Of a stretch of 64,000 nucleotides of DNA, positions 35,124 through 44,989 are shown in pieces (within the stretch, counting starts at the first letter, position 1; every line of letters starts with the position of its first letter). Below the pieces are notes generated by a model. It saw nothing but the letters and a program-made list of their open reading frames with translations. It did no database searches and was not told where the DNA came from. The position numbers were made by a program, and so were the translations under genes. The DNA is taken from contig NZ_RHOH01000002.1 of the NCBI RefSeq assembly GCF_003946115.1, positions 310,001 to 374,000 on the forward strand, in the 5' to 3' direction. The DNA is from Lacticaseibacillus daqingensis (GTDB lineage: Bacteria; Bacillota; Bacilli; Lactobacillales; Lactobacillaceae).

Positions 35124-36392
35124 ATGGCAAGTTATTCTGAGCAGATGTTGGACGCGCTGGAGGCAGGGGACCTTGCCAAGAGTCGCGAGCTCTTTCAGCA
35201 GGTGCTGACGGTTGATTCGGACGAGACGAAGTACAATCTGGCGGGTGAACTGTACGCCCTGGGCTTCACTGGTCAGGCACAGCGCCTGTATCAGGAGCTG
35301 ATGGGCAAATACCCGGATCAAGATGACCTGAAGACGGCTTTGGCCGACATCGCCGTGTCGAATGGTGAGCCGGATCAAGCCATCGGGTTGCTCAGTATGA
35401 TCACCCCCAGCAGCGACTTTTACCCCCAGGCCCTGCTTGCGTTGGCCGATGTGTACCAGACGCAGGGACTCTATGAGGTCAGCGAGGCGAAGCTTCAGCT
35501 GGCGCTTCGCCTGGTACCGGATGAGCCCATCGTGACCTTTGCGCTCGCTGAGCTTTACTTTGACTGGGGCAAAGATGATCTGGCCAGCGTGGCGTACGCG
35601 CAGCTGATCAACAGCGGCGTCACAGTGCTTGCCAACGTGAACCTGAAGGCCCGCTATGCGGCCACGCTGGCGCACCTCGGCCAGTACGAGGACGCCGTCG
35701 CGGTGTACGAAGAGGTCGGCGTTGCGGCGCTGGATCCAACCAGCGCCTTTCAGCTAGGCTCACTTTACGCCCAGCTGGATGAGCCGGAGCGCGCGATCAA
35801 AACCCTGCAGGCAGTTATCGAAGAAGACGCAAGCTTCGCCAACGCGTACCTGCCGCTGGCTGAGGCCCAAGCCAAAACCAATGACAATGAGGCCGCACTG
35901 ACGACCGTGCAGCAAGGCCTGCTGGTTGATGCGACCAACCCGGCGCTGTTCACACTGGGGGCACGGCTGGCGCTGAAACTGGCGGCCCTACCGCTCGCCG
36001 AAGAGTATTTGGCCCAGGCGCGTCAGCTGGATCCGGAGAATCAAACCGTGATGCTGGAGTGGAGCAACCTCCTGGTGGCGCAGGGCGAAGACGCGGCCAA
36101 TGTGGCCTACTTGGAGGCCATCGATCAAAGCGGCGAGGTCGACCCACAGATCTACTGGAACCTTGCCAAGAGTTACGACCGCCTGGACGATCCCGTTAAG
36201 GCCCGGGAGAACTACTTGCTGGCGTTCCGCCAGTTCCAGGATTCGCCAGACTTTCTGCGCGACATCATCGACTTCTTCCAATCCACCGGGGCGCAGGCTG
36301 AGCTGCGCGCCGCCATGGTCCGCTACCTAGCCTTGGTGCCTGACGATGCGGCCATGCAGGACCGGCTGGACGAGTTGGATGACGGCCACTAA
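35124..36392 (+). CDS. TPR-repeat protein (YpiA-like)
   Basis: A 422-residue protein made almost entirely of tetratricopeptide-type helical repeats (typical phrases: AQRLYQELMGKYPDQDDL, AEAKLQLALRLVPDEP, ALTTVQQGLLVDATNP, AEEYLAQARQLDPENQ). No signal or membrane segment, so a cytoplasmic scaffold. Location after hup agrees with ypiA of Bacillus, of unknown function. GGGGAGGA lies before ATG 35124; ATG 35106 is also in frame but has no ribosome site. Confidence 0.83.
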   Translation: MASYSEQMLDALEAGDLAKSRELFQQVLTVDSDETKYNLAGELYALGFTGQAQRLYQELMGKYPDQDDLKTALADIAVSNGEPDQAIGLLSMITPSSDFYPQALLALADVYQTQGLYEVSEAKLQLALRLVPDEPIVTFALAELYFDWGKDDLASVAYAQLINSGVTVLANVNLKARYAATLAHLGQYEDAVAVYEEVGVAALDPTSAFQLGSLYAQLDEPERAIKTLQAVIEEDASFANAYLPLAEAQAKTNDNEAALTTVQQGLLVDATNPALFTLGARLALKLAALPLAEEYLAQARQLDPENQTVMLEWSNLLVAQGEDAANVAYLEAIDQSGEVDPQIYWNLAKSYDRLDDPVKARENYLLAFRQFQDSPDFLRDIIDFFQSTGAQAELRAAMVRYLALVPDDAAMQDRLDELDDGH

Positions 36393-36450
36393 GCAAAAAA
36401 CAACCGGCTCTCCGCGCACGTACAGGCGTGGGCGAGTCGGTTGTTTTTGC
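36393..36450. terminator. Bidirectional terminator
   Basis: GCAAAAAACAACCGGCTC (from 36393) pairs with GAGTCGGTTGTTTTTGC (to 36450), with an internal loop. It serves the TPR gene and the leftward yitT. Confidence 0.9.
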
Positions 36451-36452
36451 GC

Positions 36453-37331
36453 TCAGCTGAGAAACAGCCGCCGCGGCTTTTTCTTATAGGTGAAGCCTTC
36501 GCCCAGGGCCTCGTGCACGTCGAGGATCGTGACGAAGGCCTGCGGGTCGTTGGCCTCAATGATGCGCTTAACGGCCACCACCTCGGTTGGTGCGACCACG
36601 GCGTAGACGACACGCTTTTGGTCGCGCGCAAAGCCGCCTTCCGCGTGCAGGTAGGTGACGCCGCGTTCCAGCTGGGTCATAATGGTGGCGGCGATCGGCT
36701 GGGCGGCGCTACTGACGATCAGCACGCCCTTGGCTGCGTACGCACCGTCAAGGGTGAAGTCGACGATGCGGGAGAAGACGTAGCTGGCCACCAGCGTGTA
36801 CATCATCAGCTCGAGGCTCAGATACGAGAGGCTGGCGGTCAGCACCAGCACATCGAAGGCCAAAAGCGACTTGCCCATCGGAATGCCGGTTTGCTTCTCG
36901 AGAATCCGGGCGATCACATCGGACCCGCCGGTGGTACCCCCGCAACGGTAGATGAGGCCGCTGCCGATACCGCCGAACAGGCCAGCCAACAGCGCCGCGA
37001 TGAAGAGGTCGTGGTGGATGTTCAGGCTCACCGGCAGGCGCTGCCAGAGCCATAGCCACCCGGATAGCATCCCTGTCCCGTAAATGGTGTAGGCCAAGGC
37101 GCGCTTGCCCAGAAATTTGTACCCCACGATGATCAGGGGAATGTTAAGCACAAGCGTCGAGTAGGCCGGGTCGATGTGCCACCAGTAGCGGATCAGCAGG
37201 GTGATCCCGGTAATGCCGCCTTCCGCCAAGTGATTCTCGATGTTGACGGTGACCAGCCCGAAGGCGTAAAGCGCGCACCCCAGCGTGATGAGACATAGAT
37301 CTAGGACCATGCGCCGTGTTGTTTTCGTCAT
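36453..37331 (-). CDS. yitT: YitT family membrane protein (DUF2179)
   Basis: A 292-residue protein. About five or six membrane segments in the first 175 residues with GGITGITLLIRY, GLIYRCGGTTGGSDVIARIL, the YitT_membrane signature, then a cytoplasmic C-terminal DUF2179 domain (about 215-285, RGVTYLHAEGGFARDQKRVVYAVV). Function unknown; sometimes proposed as transporter. AAGGGGGCGAG lies before the ATG. Divergent from cca; both -10 elements lie in a 98-bp gap. Confidence 0.88.
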   Translation of the reverse strand: MTKTTRRMVLDLCLITLGCALYAFGLVTVNIENHLAEGGITGITLLIRYWWHIDPAYSTLVLNIPLIIVGYKFLGKRALAYTIYGTGMLSGWLWLWQRLPVSLNIHHDLFIAALLAGLFGGIGSGLIYRCGGTTGGSDVIARILEKQTGIPMGKSLLAFDVLVLTASLSYLSLELMMYTLVASYVFSRIVDFTLDGAYAAKGVLIVSSAAQPIAATIMTQLERGVTYLHAEGGFARDQKRVVYAVVAPTEVVAVKRIIEANDPQAFVTILDVHEALGEGFTYKKKPRRLFLS

Positions 37332-37429
37332 TCACTCGCCCCCTTGCGCCAGTTCTGTCTTCATCATAACAGAAGCGACGCGGTCGGTGTGCTATGATAG
37401 ATAAGCAATCTAGAGAAAAAGGTGAGCTC

Positions 37430-38608
37430 ATGCAGATCGATTTATCCCATCCTGATTTTCAAGCCGCGATTCCGATCATGAAAGAAATCGAAGCCGCGGG
37501 GTTTGAGGCGTACTTTGTCGGCGGCGCCGTGCGCGACGCTATTTTGGGCCTGCCCATTCACGACGTCGACATCGCCAGTTCCGCCTACCCACAGGAGATC
37601 AAGCAGATTTTTCCCAAAACCGTGGACACCGGGATTCAGCACGGCACGGTGATGGTGCTGCGGCACGGGCAGGGGTATGAGGTGACAACTTTTCGCACGG
37701 AGTCCGGGTACCAGGACTTTCGGCGCCCCGACCACGTCACCTTTGTCCGCTCCCTTGAGGAGGACCTGAAGCGCCGCGACTTCACGGTCAATGCCTTGGC
37801 CGTGCGCCACGATGGGACGGTCATCGATTTGTTCGGCGGGTTGGCGGATCTGACCAGCCAGACGCTGCGGGCGGTGGGCGACCCCCACGCGCGCTTCCAT
37901 GAAGACGCGCTGCGCATGATGCGGGCGGTGCGGTTTGAAAGCCAGCTCGGCTTTCACGTGGCGCCGGCCACCCAGGCGGCGATCCAGGCGAACGCGCCAC
38001 TGCTTGCCAAAATTTCCGTTGAGCGGGTGGCGGCCGAGTTCACTCGCCTGATGCTCGGTCAGTGGCGCAATGCGGGGCTGGCCACGTTTTTGGCCACAGC
38101 GCTGAGCGCGCATGTGCCGGTGCTGGCGGCGCATCCTGCGGCGATGCAGCGGCTGGCCGCCCTGCCGGCGACCCCGATCGAGGAACCCGCGGTGGCCTGG
38201 ACGCTGGTCGCGGCGCTCACGCAGGCGCCGGTGCGCCAGCTGATGACGGCCTGGAAGCAGGCCAATGCGCTGGCTGATGTGACGCAGCGGGCGACGGCGC
38301 TACTGCCGGTGCTACCGATTCCGGACCCGTGGCAGCTCTATCAGGCCGGCGAAGCGGCGGTGCGCGTTGCGGTGGCCGCGGCGCAGTACCTCACGCCCGC
38401 CGTGTCGCAGGCTGGCGTCACTGCCGCTTACGCTGCGCTGCCGATCCATACCAAGCATGAGCTGGCGATCACCGGGGCGACGCTGATGCAACATGGCTTC
38501 ACCCCGGGGCCCAAGCTCGGTCAAATGCTGGGCCACTTGGAGCAGGCCGTGGTGATGGGCGACCTTCCCAACACCCCCGCTGCGCTTTTGGCCGCCGCGC
38601 AAGGCTGA
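37430..38608 (+). CDS. cca: CCA tRNA nucleotidyltransferase
   Basis: A 392-residue class II enzyme that adds CCA to tRNA 3' ends. GGAVRD (31-36), DVDIAS (45-50) with the two metal Asp residues, and RRDFTVNAL (motif C/D). Its partner process, rnz, is at 6781. AAAGGTGAG precedes ATG 37430; a longer frame to 37394 covers the -10 (TATGAT 37393-37398). The tail (about 250-392) is Ala-rich and variable as in lactobacilli. Confidence 0.95.
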   Translation: MQIDLSHPDFQAAIPIMKEIEAAGFEAYFVGGAVRDAILGLPIHDVDIASSAYPQEIKQIFPKTVDTGIQHGTVMVLRHGQGYEVTTFRTESGYQDFRRPDHVTFVRSLEEDLKRRDFTVNALAVRHDGTVIDLFGGLADLTSQTLRAVGDPHARFHEDALRMMRAVRFESQLGFHVAPATQAAIQANAPLLAKISVERVAAEFTRLMLGQWRNAGLATFLATALSAHVPVLAAHPAAMQRLAALPATPIEEPAVAWTLVAALTQAPVRQLMTAWKQANALADVTQRATALLPVLPIPDPWQLYQAGEAAVRVAVAAAQYLTPAVSQAGVTAAYAALPIHTKHELAITGATLMQHGFTPGPKLGQMLGHLEQAVVMGDLPNTPAALLAAAQG

Positions 38609-38623
38609 CCCAGACGTAAGCCG

Positions 38624-38657
38624 AACCACTCGCAGCACACGGTTGCGGGTGGTTTTT
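38624..38657 (+). terminator. cca terminator
   Basis: AACCACTCGCA (38624-38634) pairs with TGCGGGTGGTT (38644-38654), one wobble, followed by T tract. Confidence 0.85.
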
Positions 38658-38731
38658 GTGTAGGCGCGGCCCCCCTGCTTAGGGTAAGCGGCGGCTAGTC
38701 TTGACCGGGGGAAGCGGTGCGCCGGGTTCCA

Positions 38732-38755
38732 TGGTATGATGGTGACAGACCATCA
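38732..38755 (+). promoter_or_regulatory. Promoter of the ABC-F gene with overlapping hairpin
   Basis: Extended -10 TG-G-TATGAT (38732-38740). TGATGGT (38737-38743) and ACCATCA (38749-38755) form a perfect 7-bp inverted repeat that overlaps the -10 and reaches the expected start, so it may be an operator. The TTGACC at 38701 is too far away (28 bp) to act as its -35. Confidence 0.45.
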
Positions 38756-38769
38756 AAGTGGGGACAAAC

Positions 38770-40662
38770 ATGCAAACATTGACCGCAACGGCCGTAAGTA
38801 AGGCTTACGGCGATAAACAGCTTTTCACGCAACTCGATTTTTTGATCAACGAAGGCGATCACATCGGCCTGATCGGGGTCAACGGCACCGGTAAGACGAC
38901 GCTTCTGAACGGCCTGGCCCAGACGGAGCCGTTTGATGCCGGGACGGTGGAGACCCCCCGCAACTACCGCATCAGCTACCTGGCGCAGGTGCCAGCGCTG
39001 GATCCGCATAAGCGCATCATGGACGCGGTTTACGGCGGGGACTCGCCGGTGTTTGCCGCGATCCGCCAGTACGAGCAGGCCCTGGCCGCGTACACGGCCA
39101 CGCCGCTGGATGCCGCGGCGCAGGCGGCATACACCAAAGCGGACGCGCAGATGACCAGCCTGGACGCTTGGCGGGTGGACACCGACATCAAGACCATTTT
39201 GACCCAGCTGCACATCACGGATCTGACCCAGCAGATCGGCCAGTTGTCCGGCGGCCAGCAAAAGCGCGTGGGCCTGGCCCAGGTGCTGATCGAATCACCG
39301 GACTTGCTGATCCTCGATGAGCCGACCAACCACCTGGATTTTGACTCCATCGACTGGCTGGAGGCCTACCTGAGCAAGTACAAGGGCGCGCTGCTGTGCG
39401 TGACCCATGACCGCTACTTTCTGGACCGGGTGGCGAACACGATCTGGGAATTGGACCATGGCCAGCTCAGCAAGTATACTGGCAACTACGAGGCGTATGT
39501 GGGCCAAAAGGCGGAGCAGGTGGCGCGAGACGCGGCGGCCGGCCACAAGCAACAGCAACTCTACCAACAGGAGCTGGCGTGGATGCGCGCCGGCGCGCAG
39601 GCCCGCTCGACCAAGCAGCAGGCGCGGATCAATCGCTTCAACGACCTGAAGCAGACGCTGGCGGACCGCCCGAGTGCCACCGGCACGGTGGCGATGAAGG
39701 TCGCCAGCGCCCGACTGGGCAAAAAGGTGATCGAACTGCACGATGCCAGCCTGTACCTGGGCGACCACCAGATCCTTGATCACTTCGACTGGCTGGTGCA
39801 GCCCGGCCAGCGTATCGGCATCACCGGCACGAATGGTGCGGGCAAGTCCAGCCTGCTGAACGTGATCGCCGGCAAGCTGCCGCTGGATGATGGGGTGGTT
39901 GAGCTTGGCGAAACCGTGCGCCTGGGCTATTACACGCAGCTGAGCCAGACCCTAGACGGCACTAAGCGCGTCATCAGTTACCTGCAGGAGGCCGGCGAGG
40001 AGCTGGTCACCAACGCCGGTGAGCGCATCTCCGTCACCCAGCTCCTGGAGCAGTTCCTGTTTTCGCGTAGCATGCACGGCAACCTGATCGGCCGCCTGTC
40101 AGGCGGGGAAAAGCGCCGGCTCTACCTGTTGCGCATCCTCATGAGCCAACCCAACGTGCTCCTGCTCGATGAGCCGACCAACGACTTGGATGTGGCCACG
40201 CTGACCGTGTTGGAGGATTACCTGGACCGCTTCCCGGGCACCGTCATCACCGTGTCGCATGACCGCTATTTTCTGGACAAAGTGGCCACGCAGCTGCTGG
40301 TCTTTGAAGGCAACGGCGTGATCGACCGCCATACCGGGTTGTTCACTGACTACCTGCGGGCTCAGCAGGCGGCGGCCAAGCAACCGGCCAAAGTGATCAA
40401 GCCGACTCCAGTGGCGGCGCCCAGCGCCCCGAAGGTCAAGACCAAGCTGACCTACGCCGAGCAACTGGAGCACGATCAGCTTCAGGGTCAGATGGACGCC
40501 TTGGATGATCAGATCAGCGCACTTAAGGCCGAAATGGCGCAGGTCAGCGGGGCCGATTATGTGCGGCTCGGTGACCTCCAGCAACAGATCGACCAACTCA
40601 ACACCCAGCTTGACACCATGTTTGACCGCTTTGCCGAACTCGATGACTACGTGGAGGATTGA
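38770..40662 (+). CDS. ABC-F family ATPase (Uup-like)
   Basis: A 630-residue protein with two ABC ATPase domains and no membrane part. Walker A motifs GVNGTGKTT (about 36-44) and GTNGAGKSS (about 352-360), signatures LSGGQQKR and LSGGEKRR, Walker [13 protein letters not shown] and [11 protein letters not shown]. The inter-domain linker is helical; the C-terminus (about 555-630) is a coiled coil as in Uup. ABC-F proteins bind the ribosomal E site or branched DNA; some give antibiotic resistance, but the Uup-like tail favours a housekeeping role. GTGGGGA lies before ATG 38770. Followed at 4 bp by thyA. Confidence 0.9.
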   Translation: MQTLTATAVSKAYGDKQLFTQLDFLINEGDHIGLIGVNGTGKTTLLNGLAQTEPFDAGTVETPRNYRISYLAQVPALDPHKRIMDAVYGGDSPVFAAIRQYEQALAAYTATPLDAAAQAAYTKADAQMTSLDAWRVDTDIKTILTQLHITDLTQQIGQLSGGQQKRVGLAQVLIESPDLLILDEPTNHLDFDSIDWLEAYLSKYKGALLCVTHDRYFLDRVANTIWELDHGQLSKYTGNYEAYVGQKAEQVARDAAAGHKQQQLYQQELAWMRAGAQARSTKQQARINRFNDLKQTLADRPSATGTVAMKVASARLGKKVIELHDASLYLGDHQILDHFDWLVQPGQRIGITGTNGAGKSSLLNVIAGKLPLDDGVVELGETVRLGYYTQLSQTLDGTKRVISYLQEAGEELVTNAGERISVTQLLEQFLFSRSMHGNLIGRLSGGEKRRLYLLRILMSQPNVLLLDEPTNDLDVATLTVLEDYLDRFPGTVITVSHDRYFLDKVATQLLVFEGNGVIDRHTGLFTDYLRAQQAAAKQPAKVIKPTPVAAPSAPKVKTKLTYAEQLEHDQLQGQMDALDDQISALKAEMAQVSGADYVRLGDLQQQIDQLNTQLDTMFDRFAELDDYVED

Positions 40663-40666
40663 GACC

Positions 40667-41617
40667 ATGCTTGAACAACCCTACTTGGATTTGCTGGAAC
40701 GCGTCCTGACCACCGGACACTTCAAGGAAGACCGCACCGGCACCGGCACTTACAGTTTGTTTGGCGCACAGTTGCGCTTTGACCTTAGCCAGGGCTTCCC
40801 ACTTTTGACCACCAAAAAGGTCCCGCTGGGGCTGATCAAAAGCGAGTTGCTGTGGTTCTTGCACGGGGACACCAACATTCAGTATCTGCTGCAGCACAAC
40901 AACCACATCTGGGATGAGTGGGCGTTTGCCCGCTACGTCCAAGACCCGGCCTACCAAGGCCCGGACATGACCGACTTCGGCCGCCGCCGGTTGGAAGATC
41001 CGGCTTTTGCGGCGACTTACGAGGCGACGCTTGCGGCTTTTGACGCGCAAATCGTGGCGGATGACGCGTTTGCGGCGCGCTATGGCGACCTCGGCAACGT
41101 GTACGGCAGCCAGTGGCGGGCCTGGCGCACCAGTCAGGGCGACACCATCGATCAGCTGCAACAAGTGATCGACATGATCCAAACGACGCCGAATTCGCGC
41201 CGCCTGATCGTCAGCGCGTGGAACCCCGAAGACGTTCCGACCATGGCGCTGCCCCCGTGTCACACGCTGTTTCAGTTTTACGTCAACGATGGGCGCCTGT
41301 CGCTCCAGCTGTACCAGCGCTCGGCGGACATGTTCTTGGGCGTGCCGTTCAATATCGCGAGCTATTCGCTGCTACTGGCGCTGGTGGCCCGCGAAACCGG
41401 GCTGGCGGTGGGCGAGTTCGTCCATACGTTCGGGGATGCGCATATCTATGCCAACCACCTGACTCAGGTGCAAGAACAGCTCAGCCGCACACCAACGGCG
41501 GCCCCGAAGCTCTGGCTGAACCCGGCAAAGCGCCACATTGCCGAGTTTGACATGGCGGATATCAAGGTCACCGACTACCATCCGCAACCGGCCATCAAAG
41601 CGCCGGTGGCGGTTTAA
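40667..41617 (+). CDS. thyA: Thymidylate synthase
   Basis: A 316-residue ThyA converting dUMP to dTMP with methylene-tetrahydrofolate. Catalytic Cys198 in [29 protein letters not shown] and the dUMP-binding [17 protein letters not shown] are present. It is longer than the 264-residue E. coli enzyme because of an insert of about 50 residues near 85-135, as in L. casei ThyA. GTGGAGG lies before ATG 40667. Followed by dfrA after 11 bp. Confidence 0.98.
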   Translation: MLEQPYLDLLERVLTTGHFKEDRTGTGTYSLFGAQLRFDLSQGFPLLTTKKVPLGLIKSELLWFLHGDTNIQYLLQHNNHIWDEWAFARYVQDPAYQGPDMTDFGRRRLEDPAFAATYEATLAAFDAQIVADDAFAARYGDLGNVYGSQWRAWRTSQGDTIDQLQQVIDMIQTTPNSRRLIVSAWNPEDVPTMALPPCHTLFQFYVNDGRLSLQLYQRSADMFLGVPFNIASYSLLLALVARETGLAVGEFVHTFGDAHIYANHLTQVQEQLSRTPTAAPKLWLNPAKRHIAEFDMADIKVTDYHPQPAIKAPVAV

Positions 41618-41628
41618 GGAGGGTTCGC

Positions 41629-42120
41629 ATGATTGCATATGTTTGGGCGCAAGCCAGCAACGGCACGATCGGCCGCGACGGGACGCTGCCGTGGCACCTG
41701 CCGGATGATCTGCAGTTTTTCAAACAAAAGACGCTGGGCCAGCTGACGCTGATGGGCCGCACGACCTATGACGGCCTGCGCAAGCGGCCGCTGCCCAACC
41801 GCACCAACGTGGTCCTGACGCGCCGGTTGGATTACACGGCGCCAGGGGCCGTGGTCGTGCACAGCAAAGCCGAGGCGCTGGCGCTGGCCGCCGCGCACCC
41901 CGAACAGGATCTGATGATCGTCGGCGGGGCGCAGGTCTTCACGCTGTTTGCCGATGTTGTGGACACCCTGTACGTGACGCGCCTGGCCGGTGAGGTGAGC
42001 GGCGACGTGGTGATGCCCCCGCTGGACTGGGACGCCTTTGAGCGGGTCAGTGCCCGCTTGGTGCCCAATGATGACCCGGCCTTGGCCCACACGTTTGAGA
42101 CCTGGCAGCGCCGCAACTAA
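41629..42120 (+). CDS. dfrA: Dihydrofolate reductase
   Basis: A 163-residue DHFR restoring tetrahydrofolate after ThyA. WAQASNGTIGRDGTLPWHLPDDLQFFK (6-32) with Trp22 and Asp27-equivalent, MGRTTYDGL for NADPH, and VGGAQVF. AAGGAGG precedes the ATG. The thyA-dfrA pair is standard in lactobacilli. Confidence 0.97.
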   Translation: MIAYVWAQASNGTIGRDGTLPWHLPDDLQFFKQKTLGQLTLMGRTTYDGLRKRPLPNRTNVVLTRRLDYTAPGAVVVHSKAEALALAAAHPEQDLMIVGGAQVFTLFADVVDTLYVTRLAGEVSGDVVMPPLDWDAFERVSARLVPNDDPALAHTFETWQRRN

Positions 42121-42153
42121 AAAAATCGCTTCCTTCGCGGGAAGCGATTTTTT
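42119..42153. terminator. Bidirectional terminator dfrA / plsY
   Basis: AAAAAATCGCTTCC pairs with GGGAAGCGATTTTTT (to 42153); A and T tracts on both sides. plsY's TAA stop lies at the edge. Confidence 0.92.
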
Positions 42154-42769
42154 AGTGCCGGTTTTGGCGGCGCCGGTAGCCGAAGCCAAACGGCACCATG
42201 TTTTCCGTGCCGGCCTTGATGCGCTTAATGTTGTCCTTGTGGCGGACGAGGAAGAGCACCCAGATGCCCAGCGCGACCAGTGTCAGCAGCCAGTCGTGCA
42301 AAAACAGCGACGCGACGGTGACAATGCCCATTCCCACGGTGGAGGCCACCGACACCATGCTGGTCAGGTAAACCAGGCTGATGAACACCGCACAACAGAA
42401 CAGGAAAAACGGCGGGTTGTAGGCGAGGCAGATGCCGGCGCTGGTGGCGACGGCCTTGCCCCCTTTGAAGCCGATGAAAATCGAGCAGGTGTGGCCCAGC
42501 ACGGCGGCAAGCCCCACGATGAGCACCAGCCAGTGTTGCGGCAAACCGAACAGGATCGGTAGGCTGGCCCCGAGTGTCCCCTTGAGGATGTCCATCGCGA
42601 GCACCAGCGTTCCGCCGACCGGACCGAGGACGCGGTAGGCGTTCGTGGTGCCGATGTTGTGGGAGCCGGCGGTGCGAATGTCTTTGTGGAACAAGCCTTG
42701 GCCGACCCAGACGCCGCTGGGGATCGAGCCGATGAGGTAGGCGAGGATGAAGCAGAGTGCAATCGTCAT
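42152..42769 (-). CDS. plsY: Glycerol-3-phosphate acyltransferase PlsY
   Basis: A 205-residue membrane protein with five to six helices. Family motifs are GSIPSGVWVG (14-23), GSHNIGTTNAYRVLG (glycerol-phosphate binding) and GFKGGKAVATSAG. It transfers acyl groups from acyl-phosphate to glycerol 3-phosphate in phospholipid synthesis. ATG 42769 is preceded by AAAGGAT. Divergent from parE, the conserved arrangement of this group. Confidence 0.96.
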   Translation of the reverse strand: MTIALCFILAYLIGSIPSGVWVGQGLFHKDIRTAGSHNIGTTNAYRVLGPVGGTLVLAMDILKGTLGASLPILFGLPQHWLVLIVGLAAVLGHTCSIFIGFKGGKAVATSAGICLAYNPPFFLFCCAVFISLVYLTSMVSVASTVGMGIVTVASLFLHDWLLTLVALGIWVLFLVRHKDNIKRIKAGTENMVPFGFGYRRRQNRH

Positions 42770-42785
42770 AGTGAGATCCTTTCGT

Positions 42786-42901
42786 CGTATCGAAGCCTAT
42801 TCAGGCCCATTCGGTGTGTCACTTGCCTATCGATTCTACCATTTTTTGACGGCCACGCAAAGAACCGCTAAACTGGCAAAAGCGAACATACATTCGATAC
42901 G
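42786..42901. promoter_or_regulatory. plsY-parE divergent region with inverted repeat and parE promoter
   Basis: TTGACG (42846-42851), 17 bp, TAAACT (42869-42874) is a good parE promoter. A possible leftward plsY promoter is TTTGCG (42856-42861) with TAGAAT (42833-42838). CGTATCGAA (42786-42794) and TTCGATACG (42893-42901) form a perfect 9-bp inverted repeat that brackets both promoters. Confidence 0.55.
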
Positions 42902-42974
42902 CGGAAATTTGCGTACAAATTCTGCGGCGTCTGGTGTATGGTTAAACATAGCAATTTATCCAAAGGAGCGTTAT

Positions 42975-44984
42975 ATGGCTAAAGCAAGTGAGACATACAC
43001 CGATTCTTCGATCCAGGTCCTCCACGGTCTGGAAGCCGTGCGCAAGCGGCCGGGGATGTACATCGGGTCAACCGATGGCCGGGGGTTACACCACCTGGTG
43101 TACGAAATCGTGGACAATGCGGTCGATGAGGCGCTGGCCGGTTACGGAGACGTGATCGCCGTGACCATCCACGCGGACAATTCGATCACCGTGGTCGACC
43201 ACGGGCGGGGGATGCCAACGGGGATGCACCCGTCTGGCAAACCCACCATCGAGGTTATTTTAACCGTGCTGCACGCCGGCGGGAAGTTCGACCAGAACTC
43301 CTATAAGACGTCTGGGGGCCTGCACGGGGTCGGCTCAAGCGTCGTCAATGCGCTGTCGGAATCGCTGACGGTGCGCGTTGTGCGCGACAAGCAGGCGTTT
43401 GAGGAGCACTTCATCAATGGGGGGCACCCGGATGGCGGGCTGCAGAAGCTCGGCAAGGTCAACGAACCCAACGGCACAACGCTGACCTTCAAGCCGGACC
43501 CAACGATTTTCACCACCACGACCTACTCCTTTGACACGCTGGCCGAGCGGCTGCGCGAGTCCGCCTTTTTGCTCAAAAATATTGCGATCACCCTGACGGA
43601 TGAGCGCACCGGGCGGGCGGAAAGCTACCACTACCCAGATGGGCTGGTCAGCTTCGTCAAGTACCTGAACGAGGACCGGGACACGGTCAGCCCCGTATTC
43701 AACTTCGAAGGCGAGCGCGATGGCGTGGTCGTCGATTTTGCGGGTCAGTACAACGACGGTTACTCCGAAAACACGATCAGCTTCGTCAACAATGTGCGCA
43801 CCGGCGACGGCGGCACGCACGAGGTGGGGATGCGCTCGGCGTTGACCAAGGCGTTCAACGATTTTGCGCGCAAGGTCAACCTGCTCAAGGAGAAGGACAA
43901 GAACATTGAAGGCTCAGACGTCCGCGAAGGGTTGGCGGCGGTGTTATCCGTACGCATCCCTGAGGAGATCTTGCAATTTGAAGGCCAAACCAAAGGCAAA
44001 CTGGGCACCCCGCAGGCCCGCACCGTGGTCGATAACGTCATCTACGAGAAGATGAGCTTTTGGCTGATGGAAGGCGGCGAGGCGGCCCAAGAGCTCGTGC
44101 GCAAGGCCATCAAGGCCCGGGAGGCGCGCGAAGCGGCCCGCAAGGCGCGCGACGACTCGCGCACCGGCAAGCGCAAGAAGAAGGACCAGGGGCTGTTGTC
44201 CGGCAAGCTGACGCCGGCGCAAAGCAAGAACGCCAAGAAAAACGAGCTGTACCTGGTCGAAGGGGACTCCGCCGGCGGCTCCGCCAAGCAGGGCCGTGAC
44301 CGCAAGTTTCAGGCGATCTTGCCGCTGCGAGGCAAGGTGCTGAACACACAAAAGGCCAAGCTGCAGGACATCGTGAAAAACGAGGAGATCAACACGATGA
44401 TCTACACGATCGGTGCTGGCGTTGGGGCCGAGTTCGACCTGGCCGCGGCCAATTATGACAAAGTGATCATTATGACCGATGCGGATACCGATGGGGCCCA
44501 CATTCAAATCCTGCTGCTGACCTTCTTTTACCGCTACATGCGCCCTTTGATGGACGCCGGGCGCGTGTACATCGCCCTGCCGCCGCTTTACCGCCTGCAA
44601 AAGGGCAAGGGCGGCAACGTCAAGATCGCCTACGCTTGGACGGATGCGGAGCTGGAGAAGGAAAACCAGAAGATGGGCAAGGGTTACACGCTGACGCGCT
44701 TTAAGGGGCTGGGGGAAATGAACGCCGACCAACTGTGGGAGACGACCATGAACCCCGAGACCCGCACGTTGATTCGAGTGCACGTGGAAGACGGCGCCTT
44801 GGCTGAGCGCCGCGTGACCACCCTGATGGGCGATCGCGTGGAGCCGCGGCGGGAGTGGATCGAACAAAACGTCGACTTTGACATGGACGACGACGGCTCG
44901 ATCATGGAGACGCAAACCAACGACCACTCCGAGATGCAGTTTGGCGTCAACCAGATCAAGAAGCAACTGAAGAAAGGAAAGTGA
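42975..44984 (+). CDS. parE: DNA topoisomerase IV subunit B
   Basis: A 669-residue GHKL ATPase. EIVDNAVDEA, DHGRGMP and GLHGVGSSVVNALS form the ATP site; EGDSAGGSAKQGRD and DADTDGAHI are the TOPRIM motifs. It decatenates chromosomes with ParC. I call it ParE rather than GyrB because parC follows directly and plsY precedes, the conserved order. A basic stretch (AREAREAARKARDDSRTGKR, about 375-395) is normal for ParE. AAAGGAG lies before ATG 42975; the frame extends upstream to 42747 but covers the promoter. Confidence 0.95.
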   Translation: MAKASETYTDSSIQVLHGLEAVRKRPGMYIGSTDGRGLHHLVYEIVDNAVDEALAGYGDVIAVTIHADNSITVVDHGRGMPTGMHPSGKPTIEVILTVLHAGGKFDQNSYKTSGGLHGVGSSVVNALSESLTVRVVRDKQAFEEHFINGGHPDGGLQKLGKVNEPNGTTLTFKPDPTIFTTTTYSFDTLAERLRESAFLLKNIAITLTDERTGRAESYHYPDGLVSFVKYLNEDRDTVSPVFNFEGERDGVVVDFAGQYNDGYSENTISFVNNVRTGDGGTHEVGMRSALTKAFNDFARKVNLLKEKDKNIEGSDVREGLAAVLSVRIPEEILQFEGQTKGKLGTPQARTVVDNVIYEKMSFWLMEGGEAAQELVRKAIKAREAREAARKARDDSRTGKRKKKDQGLLSGKLTPAQSKNAKKNELYLVEGDSAGGSAKQGRDRKFQAILPLRGKVLNTQKAKLQDIVKNEEINTMIYTIGAGVGAEFDLAAANYDKVIIMTDADTDGAHIQILLLTFFYRYMRPLMDAGRVYIALPPLYRLQKGKGGNVKIAYAWTDAELEKENQKMGKGYTLTRFKGLGEMNADQLWETTMNPETRTLIRVHVEDGALAERRVTTLMGDRVEPRREWIEQNVDFDMDDDGSIMETQTNDHSEMQFGVNQIKKQLKKGK

Positions 44985-44989
44985 CCGCG

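Noticed and set aside
38701-38740. TTGACC with TATGAT as a promoter pair for the ABC-F gene
   Set aside because: The spacer is 28 bp, too long; the extended -10 explains the site better.
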